Source of the DNA: Azohydromonas lata NBRC 102462
GTDB lineage: Bacteria > Pseudomonadota > Gammaproteobacteria > Burkholderiales > Burkholderiaceae_C
DNA: 64,000 nucleotides
Assembly: GCF_001571085.1 (NCBI RefSeq)
Contig: NZ_BCTC01000001.1
Coordinates: 124,001 to 188,000, forward strand
Direction: 5' to 3'
The notes beneath the pieces are model-generated. The model saw only the letters and a program-made list of their open reading frames with translations. It made no database searches and was not told the DNA's origin. Position 1 is the first letter of the stretch; every line of letters starts with the position of its first letter. A program made the position numbers and the translations under genes. This document shows positions 30,989-40,716 of this stretch, piece after piece.

Positions 30989-33616
30989 TCAGACCACCAC
31001 GTTGACCAGGCGGCCCGGCACCACGATCACCTTCTTGGGCGCCTTGCCCTCGGCGAACTTCTGGAAGTCGGGGCTGGCCAGGGCGGCGGCTTCGATCGCC
31101 GCCTTGTCCGCGCCGGCGGGCACGCTCACCGCGCCGCGCAGCTTGCCGTTGACCTGCAGCACCAGCTCGATGCGGTCCTGCACCAGCGCGGCTTCGTCCA
31201 CCTGCGGCCAGGGCGCGTCCAGCAGCTCGCCCAACGCCGCCGCGTAGCCCAGGTCCTGCCACAGGCCGTGCGTGAGGTGCGGGCAGGCCGGGTACAGCGT
31301 GCGCAGCAGCACCGAGAAGGCTTCGCGCTGCACCGCGGCCGCGGCGGCGCCTTCGCCCTTGAAGGACTCCAGCGCGTTGAGCAGCTTCATGCAGCCCGAC
31401 ACCACGGTGTTGTATTGCATGCGCTCGTAGTCGTAGCTGACTTGCTTGAGCACGAGGTGCACCTCGCGGCGCAGGGCGCGCGCGGCGTCGTCAGCCGCCT
31501 GCGACGGGTCGCCGCCGGCCTGGAGCGCTTCGGCGTTCTTCACGCCGTAGCCCCACACGCGCTTGAGGAAGCGGTGCGCGCCTTCCACGGCCGCGTCGTT
31601 CCACTCCAGCGTCTGCTCCGGCGGGGCGGCGAACATCACGAACAGCCGTGCCGTGTCCGCGCCGTACTGCTCGATGAGCTGCTGCGGGTCCACGCCGTTG
31701 TTCTTGCTCTTGCTCATGGTGCCCACGCCTTCGTAGGTCACCGCGGAGCCGTCGCTCTTGAGCTTGGCGCCGGTGATCTTGCCGCCCGCGTCGAGCACGT
31801 TCTCCACCTCGTGCGGCCAGAAGTACTCGATGCCGCCCTTCTCGGTGCGCCGGCTGTAGATGTGGTTGAGCACCATGCCCTGCGTGAGCAGGCGCTGGAA
31901 GGGCTCGTCGACCTCGACCAGCTTCAGGTCGCGCATCACCTTGGTCCAGAAGCGCGCGTAGAGCAGGTGCAGGATGGCGTGCTCGATGCCGCCGATGTAC
32001 TGGTCCATGGGCATCCAGTACTTGGTGCCGCCGGCCACCATCGCCTCGGGGTTCTTCGGGTCGCAATAGCGCATGAAGTACCACGAGCTGTCCACGAAGG
32101 TGTCCATCGTGTCCGTCTCGCGGCGCGCGTCGCGGCCGCAGCAGGGGCAGGCGACGTTGAGGAAGTCCGCGCGCTTGTTCAGCGGGTTGCCGCTGCCATC
32201 GGGGATGCAGTCTTCCGGGAGCACCACCGGAAGATCTTCTGTCGGCACCGGCACGGCGCCGCAGGTGTCGCAGTGGATGATGGGAATGGGCGTGCCCCAG
32301 TAGCGCTGGCGGCTGATGCCCCAGTCGCGCAGGCGCCAGGTGGTCTTCTTCTCGCCCAGGCCCTTGTCGCCCAGCAGCGAGGCGACCTTGTCCACGGCCG
32401 CCTTGTAGGCGAGGCCGTCCAGCTCGCCGGAGTTGACGTTCACGCCGCGCTGCTTGTCGCCGTACCACTCGGCCCAGGCTTCGGTCGAGAAGGTCTCGCC
32501 TTCCACGGCCACGACCTGCTTGATGGGCAGGCGGTACTTCAGCGCGAAGGCGAAGTCACGCTCGTCGTGCGCGGGCACGCCCATGACGGCACCGTCGCCG
32601 TAGCTCATGAGCACGTAGTTGCCCACCCACACTTCCACTTGCGCGCCGGTGAGCGGGTGCGTGACGAACAGGCCCGTGGGCTGGCCCTTCTTTTCCTGCG
32701 TGGCGAGCTCGGCTTCGGTGGTGCCGCCGTGCTTGCACTCGTCGATGAAGGCGGCCAGCGAGGCGTTGCCGGCCGCGGCGTGCGTGGCCAGCGGGTGCTC
32801 CGGCGCCACGGCGCAGAAGGTCACGCCCATGATGGTGTCGGCACGCGTGGTGAAGACGTAGAGCCTGCCGCCCTGGATCAGCTCGCCGGTGGCGTCGCGG
32901 ATGTCGTGCGGGAAGGCGAAGCGCACGCCCTCGCTCTTGCCAATCCAGTTCTCCTGCATGAGCTTGACGCGCTCAGGCCAGCCGGCCAAGCCGTTCTGCA
33001 CGTGCTGCAGCAGCTCCTCGGCGTACTGGGTGATCTTGAGGTAGTAGCCCGGGATCTCGCGCTTCTCGACCGGGGCGCCGGAGCGCCAGCCGCGGCCGTC
33101 CACCACCTGCTCGTTGGCGAGCACGGTCTGGTCCACCGGGTCCCAGTTGACGACCTGGGTGCGGCGCTCGCAGATGCCGGCTTGCAGCATCTTCAGGAAC
33201 AGCCACTGGTTCCACTTGTAGTAGTCGGGCTTGCAGGTGGCGATCTCGCGCGACCAGTCGATGGCCAGGCCCAGGGCCTGCATCTGGCCCTTCATGTATT
33301 CGATGTTGGAGTAGGTCCACTGCGCGGGCGGGACCTTGTTCTTCATCGCCGCGTTCTCGGCCGGCAGGCCGAAGGCATCCCAGCCCATGGGCATGAGCAC
33401 GTTCCAGCCGTTCATGCGCAGCTGGCGCGCGAGCATGTCGTTGATCGTGTAGTTGCGCACATGGCCCATGTGCAGCTTGCCGCTGGGGTAGGGCAGCATG
33501 GAGCAGGCGTAGAACTTGCGCTTGCTGTCATCCTCGACGACGCGGTAGGCGTCGCGCGCGTTCCAGTGCGCTTGGGCGGCCGACTCGACCTCGGCGGGGA
33601 CGTACTTTTCGTTCAT
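30989..33616 (-). CDS. leuS: Leucyl-tRNA synthetase
   Basis: 875 residues, the normal bacterial LeuRS size. Class I motifs: the HIGH equivalent [10 protein letters not shown] (about residues 44-53) and KMSKS equivalent TMSKSKNNG (about 632). The editing domain lies between about 230 and 410 ([23 protein letters not shown]) and a zinc-type CDTCG/CPCCG insert is visible. It charges tRNA-Leu and edits misacylated products. First gene of the leuS-lptE-holA operon. Confidence 0.98.
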   Translation of the reverse strand: MNEKYVPAEVESAAQAHWNARDAYRVVEDDSKRKFYACSMLPYPSGKLHMGHVRNYTINDMLARQLRMNGWNVLMPMGWDAFGLPAENAAMKNKVPPAQWTYSNIEYMKGQMQALGLAIDWSREIATCKPDYYKWNQWLFLKMLQAGICERRTQVVNWDPVDQTVLANEQVVDGRGWRSGAPVEKREIPGYYLKITQYAEELLQHVQNGLAGWPERVKLMQENWIGKSEGVRFAFPHDIRDATGELIQGGRLYVFTTRADTIMGVTFCAVAPEHPLATHAAAGNASLAAFIDECKHGGTTEAELATQEKKGQPTGLFVTHPLTGAQVEVWVGNYVLMSYGDGAVMGVPAHDERDFAFALKYRLPIKQVVAVEGETFSTEAWAEWYGDKQRGVNVNSGELDGLAYKAAVDKVASLLGDKGLGEKKTTWRLRDWGISRQRYWGTPIPIIHCDTCGAVPVPTEDLPVVLPEDCIPDGSGNPLNKRADFLNVACPCCGRDARRETDTMDTFVDSSWYFMRYCDPKNPEAMVAGGTKYWMPMDQYIGGIEHAILHLLYARFWTKVMRDLKLVEVDEPFQRLLTQGMVLNHIYSRRTEKGGIEYFWPHEVENVLDAGGKITGAKLKSDGSAVTYEGVGTMSKSKNNGVDPQQLIEQYGADTARLFVMFAAPPEQTLEWNDAAVEGAHRFLKRVWGYGVKNAEALQAGGDPSQAADDAARALRREVHLVLKQVSYDYERMQYNTVVSGCMKLLNALESFKGEGAAAAAVQREAFSVLLRTLYPACPHLTHGLWQDLGYAAALGELLDAPWPQVDEAALVQDRIELVLQVNGKLRGAVSVPAGADKAAIEAAALASPDFQKFAEGKAPKKVIVVPGRLVNVVV

Positions 33617-33649
33617 GGGCCGGGATTGTAGGAGCCGGCCCGGCGCCCC

Positions 33650-34099
33650 TCATTTCGGGGCCGAGGCCCCACCCTGCCCCGCGGCGGCTTGCGGCGGCTC
33701 GGTGATGAACCCGATGCGCGTGAGCCCGCTTTCCTGCAGCAGCGCGAGCAGCTCGGCCACGCGGCCATAGGGCACGGCGCGGTCGGCGCGCAACTGCACT
33801 TCGGCCTGCGCGTTGCGGCGGGCGGCCTCCTGCAGCCGCTCCTTCAGGGCCGCCTCGCCCAGCGGCTGGTCGTCCAGGTAGGCCTGGCCCTTGGCGTCCA
33901 GGGCGAGGTTGAGCGGGTCGCGCGATTCGCTCTCGGCGCCCTGGGCCTGCGGCAGGTCCAGGCGCAGGCTGGAGGTCATGAGCGGGGCGGTGATCATGAA
34001 GATCACCAGCAGGACCAGCATCACGTCGATGAGCGGCGTCATGTTGATCTCGCTCATCGGCTTGGCCGGTTTCTTGCTCTCCAGGCGGCCGAAGGTCAT
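33650..34099 (-). CDS. ExbD/TolR-family biopolymer transport protein
   Basis: 149 residues. One N-terminal transmembrane helix with the conserved proton-pathway aspartate (INMTPLIDVMLVLLVIFMIT, Asp at about residue 26) and a periplasmic domain ending RIGFITEPP. A short Ala/Gly-rich tail follows. With the ExbB-like gene just upstream it forms an inner-membrane motor powered by proton flow. This is the second ExbB/ExbD set in the window; it lies in the conserved dapB-leuS block and is not linked to tonB. Confidence 0.93.
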   Translation of the reverse strand: MTFGRLESKKPAKPMSEINMTPLIDVMLVLLVIFMITAPLMTSSLRLDLPQAQGAESESRDPLNLALDAKGQAYLDDQPLGEAALKERLQEAARRNAQAEVQLRADRAVPYGRVAELLALLQESGLTRIGFITEPPQAAAGQGGASAPK

Positions 34100-34141
34100 G
34101 GCGACTCCCGTGCCGGGCTGCGATGGCTGCCCATGGATGGC

Positions 34142-34798
34142 TCAGGACTCCCGCGCCGCGTCGAGCACCAGCTCGCGCAGGTCGTGCGCAAAGCCTTCGA
34201 GCTCCGCCTCGCTGCCGGCGATCCAGCGGCCGAACACGTTGTAGGCCAGCACGGCAGGGATGGCCACGGCCAGGCCGGCGGCCGTCATCACCAGCGCCTC
34301 GCCCACCGGGCCGGACACCTTGTCTATGCCCCCGCTGCCCTCGGCGGCGATGCCCATGAGCGCGTGGTAAATGCCCCAGACCGTGCCGAAGAGGCCGATG
34401 AAGGGGGCCGTCGAGCCGATGGAGGCCAGCACCACCTGCCCGGCCTGGAGCTGGCCGAGGACACGGTGCAGCGCGTCGCGCAGGCGGCGGGTGAGCTGCG
34501 AGTCGGCATGGCCGTGCGCCTCCAGCGTGCCGCCGCGCGCGCCCGCTTGGGCAGCGTCCACCAGCGGCAGCAGCAGTTGCTCGCGGTCCATCGGGGCCAG
34601 GCGCTCGCGCGCGGCGTCCAGCGCCGGGGCGGCCCAAAAGGCCGGCACGCCGCGGGCGATGTCACGCGCGGCGCGGCGCAGCAGCCAGCCCTTCCACAGG
34701 ATCAGCACCCACGCCGAGATGGACATCAGCAGCAGCAGCGCCGCCACGGTGCGGCCTATGCCGTCGCTGCGGTCCCAGAACGCCTGCAGGCCGTCCAC
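34142..34798 (-). CDS. MotA/TolQ/ExbB-family proton channel protein
   Basis: 218 residues from GTG at 34798, 15 bases after the dapB stop. Three hydrophobic segments: about 17-36, about 123-145 (VLASIGSTAPFIGLFGTVWG) and about 165-190 (VGEALVMTAAGLAVAIPAVLAYNVF), with the polar residues typical of the family. It pairs with the ExbD/TolR-like protein. The partner that it energises (Tol-Pal, TonB or another) cannot be read from this locus. Confidence 0.93.
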   Translation of the reverse strand: MDGLQAFWDRSDGIGRTVAALLLLMSISAWVLILWKGWLLRRAARDIARGVPAFWAAPALDAARERLAPMDREQLLLPLVDAAQAGARGGTLEAHGHADSQLTRRLRDALHRVLGQLQAGQVVLASIGSTAPFIGLFGTVWGIYHALMGIAAEGSGGIDKVSGPVGEALVMTAAGLAVAIPAVLAYNVFGRWIAGSEAELEGFAHDLRELVLDAARES

Positions 34799-34813
34799 GG
34801 CGCGGCGGCGGCG

Positions 34814-35647
34814 TCAGGCCAGGCCCAGCACGGCTTCCATGCCGAACAGGCCTTGCGGCTTGTCGGCCAGGAAGCGCGAGGCGCGCAGGCTGCCTTGCGC
34901 GTAGCCGGCGCGGCTGCTGCTCTTGTGGCTGATCTCGATGCGCTCGCCCGTGCCGGCGAACAGCACGGTGTGGTCGCCGATGATGTCGCCGCCGCGCACG
35001 GTGGCGAAGCCGATGGTGCTGGGGTCGCGCTCGCCGGTGACGCCCTCGCGGCCGTAGACGGCGCATTCCTTGAGGTCGCGGCCCAGGGCGGCGGCCACCA
35101 CTTCGCCCATCTTGAGCGCCGTGCCGCTGGGGGCATCGACCTTGTGGCGGTGGTGGGCCTCGATGATCTCGATGTCGTAGCCCTGGCTCAGCGCGCGCGC
35201 GGCCATGTCCAGCAGCCGCATCACCACGTTCACGCCCACGCTCATGTTGGGCGCCATGACGATGGAAATGTCTTGGGCCGCCTCGTCGATCTGCGCCTTT
35301 TGCTCCTCGCTGAAGCCGGTCGTCCCGATCACCAGCTTCACGCCCAGCTCGCGGCAGGCCTGCAGGTGCGCCATGGTGCCTTCGGGGCGGGTGAAGTCGA
35401 TGAGCACCTGCGCGTTGGCCAGGCCCTCGCGCAGGTCGGAGACGATGGCCACGCCGGCGGGGCGGCCGAGGAAGGCGGCGGCGTCCTGGCCCAGCGCGGG
35501 GCTGCCCGGGACGTCCAGCGCGCCGGCCAGCACGCAGTCGCCGGAATTGAGCACGGCCTCGATGAGCATGCGGCCCATGCGGCCGGAAGCGCCGGCGATG
35601 GCAATGCGCAGCGGCGCGGTGGCGGTGGAAGCGTTGGTGGTCGTCAT
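34814..35647 (-). CDS. dapB: 4-hydroxy-tetrahydrodipicolinate reductase
   Basis: 277 residues. The nucleotide-binding motif [18 protein letters not shown] (about residues 14-31) and the substrate/catalytic block [20 protein letters not shown] (about 160-179) are diagnostic. It catalyses the second step of the lysine/diaminopimelate branch with NAD(P)H. A slightly extended Ser/Thr/Ala N-terminus precedes the fold. It belongs to the run bamE-dapB-exbB-exbD-leuS on the minus strand. Confidence 0.97.
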   Translation of the reverse strand: MTTTNASTATAPLRIAIAGASGRMGRMLIEAVLNSGDCVLAGALDVPGSPALGQDAAAFLGRPAGVAIVSDLREGLANAQVLIDFTRPEGTMAHLQACRELGVKLVIGTTGFSEEQKAQIDEAAQDISIVMAPNMSVGVNVVMRLLDMAARALSQGYDIEIIEAHHRHKVDAPSGTALKMGEVVAAALGRDLKECAVYGREGVTGERDPSTIGFATVRGGDIIGDHTVLFAGTGERIEISHKSSSRAGYAQGSLRASRFLADKPQGLFGMEAVLGLA

Positions 35648-35678
35648 GCGAGAAGGCTTGGGAGGAACGCGCGGGGGC

Positions 35679-36215
35679 TCAGGGCTCCAGCGTCGGGTAG
35701 TCGCGCGTGGCGCCGGTGGGCGCGGCAGCGGCGGGCGCGGCCTCGGTGCGGGCCGGCGCGGGCAGCTTGGCGCGCTGCTCCGGCGTCAGCTCCAGCACCG
35801 GCAGCTTGGCGGGCAGCTTGGCCGTGCTGATGGAGGAGACGAACTCGGCTTCGGAGGGCAGGTCCTGCGGCGCGTCCAGGCGCTGCAGCCGCTCGCCGTC
35901 GAAGTAGGCCGTCACGCTGCGGCGCTGCGGCTCGGCGCCGGTGCGGCGGATGGTGAAGATGTAGTCCCAGCGGTCGGCGTGGAACACGTCGGCGAGCAGC
36001 GGCGAGCCCAGGATGTCGCGTACCTGGGCGCGCGCCATGCCCGGCTGTATGGCCGCGGCCTGCTCGCGCGTGACCACGTTGCCCTGGACGATCTCGATGC
36101 GGTAAGGCGTCACCATGCCGAGCAGGTTCTGGTCCGAGGACTGCAGCGAGGCACAGCCCGCAAGAGTGCAGGCGGCCAGCAGCGCGGCGGGCAGGCGTGA
36201 GACTGATCGGTGCAT
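35679..36215 (-). CDS. bamE: Outer-membrane assembly lipoprotein BamE
   Basis: 178 residues from ATG 36215. The signal peptide ends in the lipobox TLAGCASL (lipidated Cys near residue 21). The SmpA/OmlA fold follows: [30 protein letters not shown] and [10 protein letters not shown] proline/alanine-rich C-terminal tail of about 50 residues is longer than in E. coli BamE (113 aa). BamE is an accessory of the BamA outer-membrane protein insertase. It is divergent from fur, a standard betaproteobacterial arrangement. Confidence 0.93.
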   Translation of the reverse strand: MHRSVSRLPAALLAACTLAGCASLQSSDQNLLGMVTPYRIEIVQGNVVTREQAAAIQPGMARAQVRDILGSPLLADVFHADRWDYIFTIRRTGAEPQRRSVTAYFDGERLQRLDAPQDLPSEAEFVSSISTAKLPAKLPVLELTPEQRAKLPAPARTEAAPAAAAPTGATRDYPTLEP

Positions 36216-36275
36216 GGGGATGGGCCTGCGCCGGGCCGGGCCTCGCAGGCTGGATATGATCCGGCCCATTCTACC

Positions 36276-36294
36276 GGCCCCCTTTCCGGGGGCC
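36276..36294. promoter_or_regulatory. Stem-loop in the fur leader
   Basis: GGCCCCC (36276-36282) pairs with GGGGGCC (36288-36294), seven pairs and a 5-base loop, ending 23 bases before the fur ATG, in the bamE-fur divergent interval. It could influence fur translation or separate the two transcripts. Confidence 0.35.
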
Positions 36295-36317
36295 CGTCTG
36301 CCTGAGAGAGAGCCGTC

Positions 36318-36746
36318 ATGACGCATGCCGATGAACTCAAGAGCAGCGGCCTGAAGGCGACGCTGCCCCGTATCAAGATCCTGGAGGTGTTCCAGAAAAC
36401 CTCCCAGCGCCACATGACCGCCGAAGACGTGTTCAAGGCGCTGCTCATCGAAGGCTCGGACATCGGCCTGGCCACCGTTTACCGCGTGCTCATGCAGTTC
36501 GAGCAGGCCGGGCTGCTCACGCGCAGCCATTTCGAGTCCGGCAAGTCGGTGTTCGAGCTCAACGAGGGCCAGCACCACGACCATTTGGTGTGCCTGACCT
36601 GCGGCCGCGTGGAGGAGTTCTACGACCCGGAAATCGAGCGCCGCCAGCGCGCCGTGGCCGAGGCGCGGGGCTTTGCCATCCACGACCACGCCCTGGCCTT
36701 GTACGCCACCTGCACCAAGCAGGAGTGCCAGTTCCGGCCCAAGTAA
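36318..36746 (+). CDS. fur: Ferric uptake regulator
   Basis: 142 residues, with GAGAGAG upstream of ATG 36318. N-terminal winged-helix DNA-binding domain ([15 protein letters not shown] to about 80, [15 protein letters not shown]). The metal sites follow: [16 protein letters not shown] (about 87-102, two Cys of the structural zinc site) and the C-terminal CTKQEC pair. It represses iron-uptake genes when loaded with ferrous iron. Two clear Fur-box-like promoters in this window (tonB at 47.1 kb and the PepSY gene at 54.2 kb) are likely targets. Followed by a strong terminator. Confidence 0.98.
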   Translation: MTHADELKSSGLKATLPRIKILEVFQKTSQRHMTAEDVFKALLIEGSDIGLATVYRVLMQFEQAGLLTRSHFESGKSVFELNEGQHHDHLVCLTCGRVEEFYDPEIERRQRAVAEARGFAIHDHALALYATCTKQECQFRPK

Positions 36747-36763
36747 ACGCCCCCGCCATGAGC

Positions 36764-36791
36764 AAAGGGCGCCCTGGCGGGCGCCCTTTTC
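36764..36791. terminator. Bidirectional intrinsic terminator between fur and hprK
   Basis: GGGCGCCC (36767-36774) pairs with GGGCGCCC (36779-36786), loop TGGC, flanked by AAA and TTTT, so it can end fur (+) and hprK (-). Confidence 0.88.
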
Positions 36792-36831
36792 GCTTTTGCG
36801 GCGGCGGCCCTCGGCCGCGCTGACTGCGCGA

Positions 36832-37776
36832 TCAGCGCTGCATGGCCTTCTGGTGGCGCTGAATGAACTCGTTGTAGGTGTCTATGCCGCGCAATTGCAG
36901 GATGGTGTTGCGCACGGCGGCTTCCACCAGCACGGCCAGGTTGCGGCCGGCGTCCACGGCGATGACGACCTTGCGCACGGGCACGCCCAGGATTTCCTCG
37001 TACAGCGGCTCGTAGGGCAGGCGCTCGAACTCGCGCTCCAGCGTCTCGCGGCGCACGAGGTGGACGATGAGCTTGAGCTTCATCTTCCGCCGCACCGCCG
37101 TCTCGCCAAAGATGGCCTTGATGTCCAGCAGGCCGATGCCGCGCACTTCCAGCAGGTTGAGCAGCAACTCGGGGCAGCGGCCCTCCAGCGCGTTCTGCGC
37201 CGTGCGGTGGATGTCCACCGCGTCGTCGGCCACCAGGCCGTGGCCGCGCGAGATCAGCTCCAGACCCAGCTCGCTCTTGCCCAGGCCGGACTCGCCCGTG
37301 AGCATCACGCCCAAGCCCAGGATGTCCATGAACACGCCGTGGCGCGTGGTGCGCTCGGCAAAGAGCTGGCCCAGGTAGCCGCGCAGCACGTCGATGACGT
37401 GGCCGGCCGACTCCTTGCTCGCGAACAGCGGAATGCCCGCGCGCTCGCACAGCCGCAGCATCACCTCCGGCGGCGGCTGGTCGTCGGCCACGACGACCAT
37501 GGGCGGCTCCAGCGTGAGGATGCGCGTGGCGCGGCGCTCCTGGACTTCCGGCGGCACGGCGGTGAGGTAGCGCACCTCGCGCTCGCCCACGATCTGCACG
37601 CGGTAGGGGTGGATGTAGTTCAGGAACCCGACGAGGTCGGCCGAGGAGTGCGCCTCGCGCACGGCGGCGTCGTCGAAATGGCGCTCGGGGTGGGCGTGTC
37701 CGGCCACCCATTCCCAGCGCAAGGCCTTGCGATGCTCCTCGAACAGCGCTTCGGCACTGACTGAAATCGGCTTCAT
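36832..37776 (-). CDS. hprK: HPr kinase/phosphorylase
   Basis: 314 residues. N-terminal DRTGG-like domain, then the P-loop [15 protein letters not shown] (about residues 157-171), the DDAVDIHR motif and the HprK signature [15 protein letters not shown] (about 204-218). In proteobacteria it modifies the HPr-like protein NPr/PtsH of the nitrogen-related PTS. Third gene of the minus-strand set hpf-ptsN-hprK. Confidence 0.96.
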   Translation of the reverse strand: MKPISVSAEALFEEHRKALRWEWVAGHAHPERHFDDAAVREAHSSADLVGFLNYIHPYRVQIVGEREVRYLTAVPPEVQERRATRILTLEPPMVVVADDQPPPEVMLRLCERAGIPLFASKESAGHVIDVLRGYLGQLFAERTTRHGVFMDILGLGVMLTGESGLGKSELGLELISRGHGLVADDAVDIHRTAQNALEGRCPELLLNLLEVRGIGLLDIKAIFGETAVRRKMKLKLIVHLVRRETLEREFERLPYEPLYEEILGVPVRKVVIAVDAGRNLAVLVEAAVRNTILQLRGIDTYNEFIQRHQKAMQR

Positions 37777-37829
37777 GCGGCGTTTCTTCTAATGTTGGAA
37801 GGAAGCCGCAAGCGCCATCGGGAAGCGGG

Positions 37830-38300
37830 TCAGGCCACCGATTTGAGCGGCTCCCAGTTCTGGATCAGCTTGTGCAGCGCGGCGGCGTCGGGCTCGGCCT
37901 TGAGGCGCTCGCGCAGCTCGCGATCGCTGAGCATCTCGGCGATCTCGGAGAGGATTTCCAGGTGCCGCTGCGTCGCGGCCTCGGGCACCAGCAGGAAGAT
38001 CAGCAGGCTCACCGGCTCGTCGTCCGGCGCGTCAAAGGGAATGGCCTGCTGCACCCGCAGCACCGCCGCCAGCGGGTTCTTCAAACCCTTGATGCGGCCG
38101 TGCGGAATGGCCACGCCATGGCCCAGGCCGGTGGAACCCAGGCGCTCGCGCGCGAACAGGTTGTCCGACACCGTGGCGCGGGCGATGGAGTGCTGGTTCT
38201 CGAACAGCAGTCCCGCATGCTCGAAAACCCGCTTCTTGCTGGTGGCTTCCACATTCACCAGCACATTGGTGGCAGGCAGTATGGCGGCGAGACGGTTCAT
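37830..38300 (-). CDS. ptsN: PTS IIA-like nitrogen-regulatory protein (EIIA-Ntr)
   Basis: 156 residues, standard size. The phosphorylatable histidine is in LGHGVAIPHGRIKG (about His67). It receives phosphate from the PTS-Ntr relay and regulates potassium and other systems; it does not transport sugar. The gene is 53 bases upstream of hprK. A terminator hairpin separates it from hpf upstream, so ptsN-hprK may have its own promoter. Confidence 0.96.
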   Translation of the reverse strand: MNRLAAILPATNVLVNVEATSKKRVFEHAGLLFENQHSIARATVSDNLFARERLGSTGLGHGVAIPHGRIKGLKNPLAAVLRVQQAIPFDAPDDEPVSLLIFLLVPEAATQRHLEILSEIAEMLSDRELRERLKAEPDAAALHKLIQNWEPLKSVA

Positions 38301-38454
38301 GGTGATTTCTCCGCGGCGCAGGTCCGGGCGAATGCGGAGACTGTGTCAGGGCGCTCGATTATAGAAAGCCCTCTTGTCACGCTTTCCGCAAGGGGTCCCC
38401 TGCGTCCTTCCTTGTTGCGTGAATGCTGCGCAAACCTGCCCGCCACGTCCACAG

Positions 38455-38480
38455 CAAAAAGCGGCCCCGTGGGGCCGCTT
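38455..38480 (-). terminator. Intrinsic terminator after hpf
   Basis: On the minus strand AAGCGGCCCC and GGGGCCGCTT form a 10-pair stem (38459-38480) with a 2-base loop, followed by a T-run (A-run 38456-38460 on plus). It lies 48 bases past the hpf stop and before ptsN. Confidence 0.85.
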
Positions 38481-38528
38481 GCTGGGTGCGGGGCCCCGGT
38501 TCAGGCCCCCTCAAACGCGATCGGACAC

Positions 38529-38867
38529 TCAGACGCTGGCAGGCAGCCGCTTGGCGGATGCGTGGTGATGCTCTTGCGTACGGTCTTTGTGGCGCATCAC
38601 CTGGCGGTCGAGCTTGTCCATCAACTGATCAATCGCGGCATACAAATCCTCGTGCGACTGTTCGACGAAGATGTCCCGTCCCTTGACATGCAGCGTCACC
38701 TCGGCTCGCTGGCGACGGTCCTTTTCCTTGGACTTGTCTATGGCCAGCAGCACGTTGACATCGACCACCTGGTCGAAGTGGCGCGTGACTCGATCCAGCT
38801 TGGTGAGAACGTACTCACGCAGGGCAGGTGTCACGTCGAGATGGTGTCCGCTGATCGTCAGATTCAT
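38529..38867 (-). CDS. hpf: Ribosome hibernation promoting factor, short form
   Basis: 112 residues with a strong AAAGGAGG before ATG 38867. HPF/YfiA fold beginning [20 protein letters not shown], with [20 protein letters not shown] and [18 protein letters not shown]. The short form lacks the C-terminal dimerisation domain of long HPF. It binds the 30S decoding region in stationary phase. In many proteobacteria rpoN lies directly upstream; here the upstream gene is a divergent phosphatase and no rpoN is seen. Confidence 0.96.
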   Translation of the reverse strand: MNLTISGHHLDVTPALREYVLTKLDRVTRHFDQVVDVNVLLAIDKSKEKDRRQRAEVTLHVKGRDIFVEQSHEDLYAAIDQLMDKLDRQVMRHKDRTQEHHHASAKRLPASV

Positions 38868-39137
38868 CAGAGCCTCCTTTCGGAAGTGTTGCTACCAAAC
38901 GGGGGTGACCGCAGCACCTATCCCGTTGAGACCAGTTTGCCCCCGAGATTTGGTGGTGACAAGTTGATGACAGTACGGTTTGCCGGCGCTTTACGGTAAG
39001 AGTTGACGCAGCGCAAGGCCGGCATGAAGGGGTTTTGCACTGCGCGCTGATGCGACATTTGCCACCGTCGGCGCGTTCGCTGCGCCGCTTGGGCTGCCCA
39101 GGGCACGGGCGGCGGGGCACAATGATCCGCTGACCTC

Positions 39138-39932
39138 ATGCAAACCATGAACCCCGAGTTCTTCAGCGCCATCGATACCGGCCGCGCGCGCAGCAACAAC
39201 GAGGACGCGGTGGCGCTGGACGAAGCCGCGGCGCTTGCCGTGCTGGCCGACGGCATGGGCGGCTACAACGCCGGCGAGGTCGCCAGCGGCATGCTCACCA
39301 CGCAACTGCGCAACGAGCTCGGCGCCTGGCTGCAGCAAACCGCCGACGCCGCCTCCGACCAGGAAGTGCGCAGCGCCATGGAGCTGTGCGTCGGCCAAGC
39401 CAACCGTGCCATCTTCGAAGCCGCCCGCGCCAACCCGCAGTACGCCGGCATGGGCACCACGCTGGTGATGCTGGTGTTCCGCGCCGGACACGTGCTCAGC
39501 GGCCACGTCGGCGACTCGCGCGCCTACCGGCTGCGCGGCCACAAGCTGTCGCGCCTCACGCGCGACCACTCGCTGCTGCAGGAGCAAATCGACGCCGGGC
39601 TCATCACGCCCGAGCAGGCGGCCTTCAGCGCGTACAAGAATCTCGTCACCCGCGCCGTGGGCGTGGAAGAGCGCGTGCTGCTGGAGACGCAACTGCACGA
39701 GCTGCACCCGGGCGACCTCTACCTGCTGTGCTCCGATGGCCTGTCCGACATGCTCGACGACAGCGCCATCGCCGAAATCCTGCTGGCCCACCAGGCCGAC
39801 CTCGCGCAGGCCGGCCGCGCCCTGGTGGACGCGGCCAACCAGGCGGGGGGAAAAGATAACATCGCCGTCATCCTGGCCCGCGTACCGGGGGCCGCGGCGG
39901 CATCCCGCTCCTGGTGGCCGTTCAAGCGCTGA
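39138..39932 (+). CDS. PP2C-family serine/threonine protein phosphatase
   Basis: 264 residues. PP2C (Stp1-like) metal-binding motifs in order: RSNNEDAVAL, VLADGMGGYNAGEVAS (about residues 35-50), GTTLVMLVF, GHVGDSRAYRLR, LLCSDGLSDML and GGKDNIAVILAR at the end. It removes phosphate from Ser/Thr, opposing a Hanks-type kinase, but no kinase is in the window. It is followed after 59 bases by an FHA-domain protein, a reader of phospho-threonine, so the two likely share a signalling pathway. Confidence 0.95.
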   Translation: MQTMNPEFFSAIDTGRARSNNEDAVALDEAAALAVLADGMGGYNAGEVASGMLTTQLRNELGAWLQQTADAASDQEVRSAMELCVGQANRAIFEAARANPQYAGMGTTLVMLVFRAGHVLSGHVGDSRAYRLRGHKLSRLTRDHSLLQEQIDAGLITPEQAAFSAYKNLVTRAVGVEERVLLETQLHELHPGDLYLLCSDGLSDMLDDSAIAEILLAHQADLAQAGRALVDAANQAGGKDNIAVILARVPGAAAASRSWWPFKR

Positions 39933-39991
39933 GGCGCGCTGCCCCCTCGCCGTCCGCCCCTCCCGCCGTTGCCAGCCACACGAGGACAAGC

Positions 39992-40669
39992 ATGGGCAAA
40001 CTGGTCGTCTCCCTGGACGGCGTCGTGATCAAGCAGGTCGAGCTCACCAAGGACAAGACCACCCTGGGCCGCCGCCCCTACAACGACATCGTCATCGACA
40101 ACCTGGCCGTCAGCGGCGAGCACGCCGTGCTGCAAAGAGCGGGCGAGGCGGTGTTCATCGAAGACCTCAACAGCACCAACGGCACCTACATCAACGGCCG
40201 CGCCATACGACGCCAGCAGCTCTCGCACAACGACAGCGTGGAGATCGGCAAGTACAAGCTGCGCTACCTGGCCCGCGACAGCGGCGACTTCGAGCCCGCG
40301 CCGGCCGCTGCGCGCCCAACCGGCGTGGCCGACTTCGCCCACACCGCACCGCTGCCCGGCATGAGCGAGGGGTTCAGCCACTACACCGCCGCCGAGCTGC
40401 CCGCGGCCTCCGCAGCGCTCAAGGTGCTCAACGGCAACGCCGCCGGACACGAGGCGCAGCTCACCAAGATCGTCACCACCGTGGGCAAGCCCGGCGTGCA
40501 GGTGGCCAGCATCACGCGGCGCCCAAACGGCTACGTGCTCACGCACGTGGAAGGCGGCTCGCGGCCCAGCGTCAACGGCGCGCCGCTGCATGCCGACGCC
40601 GTGACGCTGCGCGACGGCGACGTCATAGAGCTCGCCGGCACGCAGATGCTCTTCGTCCTGCAACGCTGA
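39992..40669 (+). CDS. Tandem FHA-domain protein
   Basis: 225 residues from ATG 39992 with GAGGAC upstream. First FHA domain about residues 20-90, with the phospho-threonine-binding GRRPYNDIVIDNLAVSGEHA and the DLNSTNGTYING strand. A second, less conserved FHA-like domain spans about 150-225 (VGKPGVQVASITRRPNGY, PSVNGAPL). The domains bind phospho-Thr partners. A linker of about 45 residues separates them. Lies between a PP2C phosphatase and a cyclic-nucleotide phosphodiesterase-like gene, with a TGATG overlap at its end. Confidence 0.9.
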   Translation: MGKLVVSLDGVVIKQVELTKDKTTLGRRPYNDIVIDNLAVSGEHAVLQRAGEAVFIEDLNSTNGTYINGRAIRRQQLSHNDSVEIGKYKLRYLARDSGDFEPAPAAARPTGVADFAHTAPLPGMSEGFSHYTAAELPAASAALKVLNGNAAGHEAQLTKIVTTVGKPGVQVASITRRPNGYVLTHVEGGSRPSVNGAPLHADAVTLRDGDVIELAGTQMLFVLQR

Positions 40670-40716
40670 TGCGGCAAGGCGCGATCCGCGGCGCGCCGCA
40701 AGCTCCATCGCCTTCC

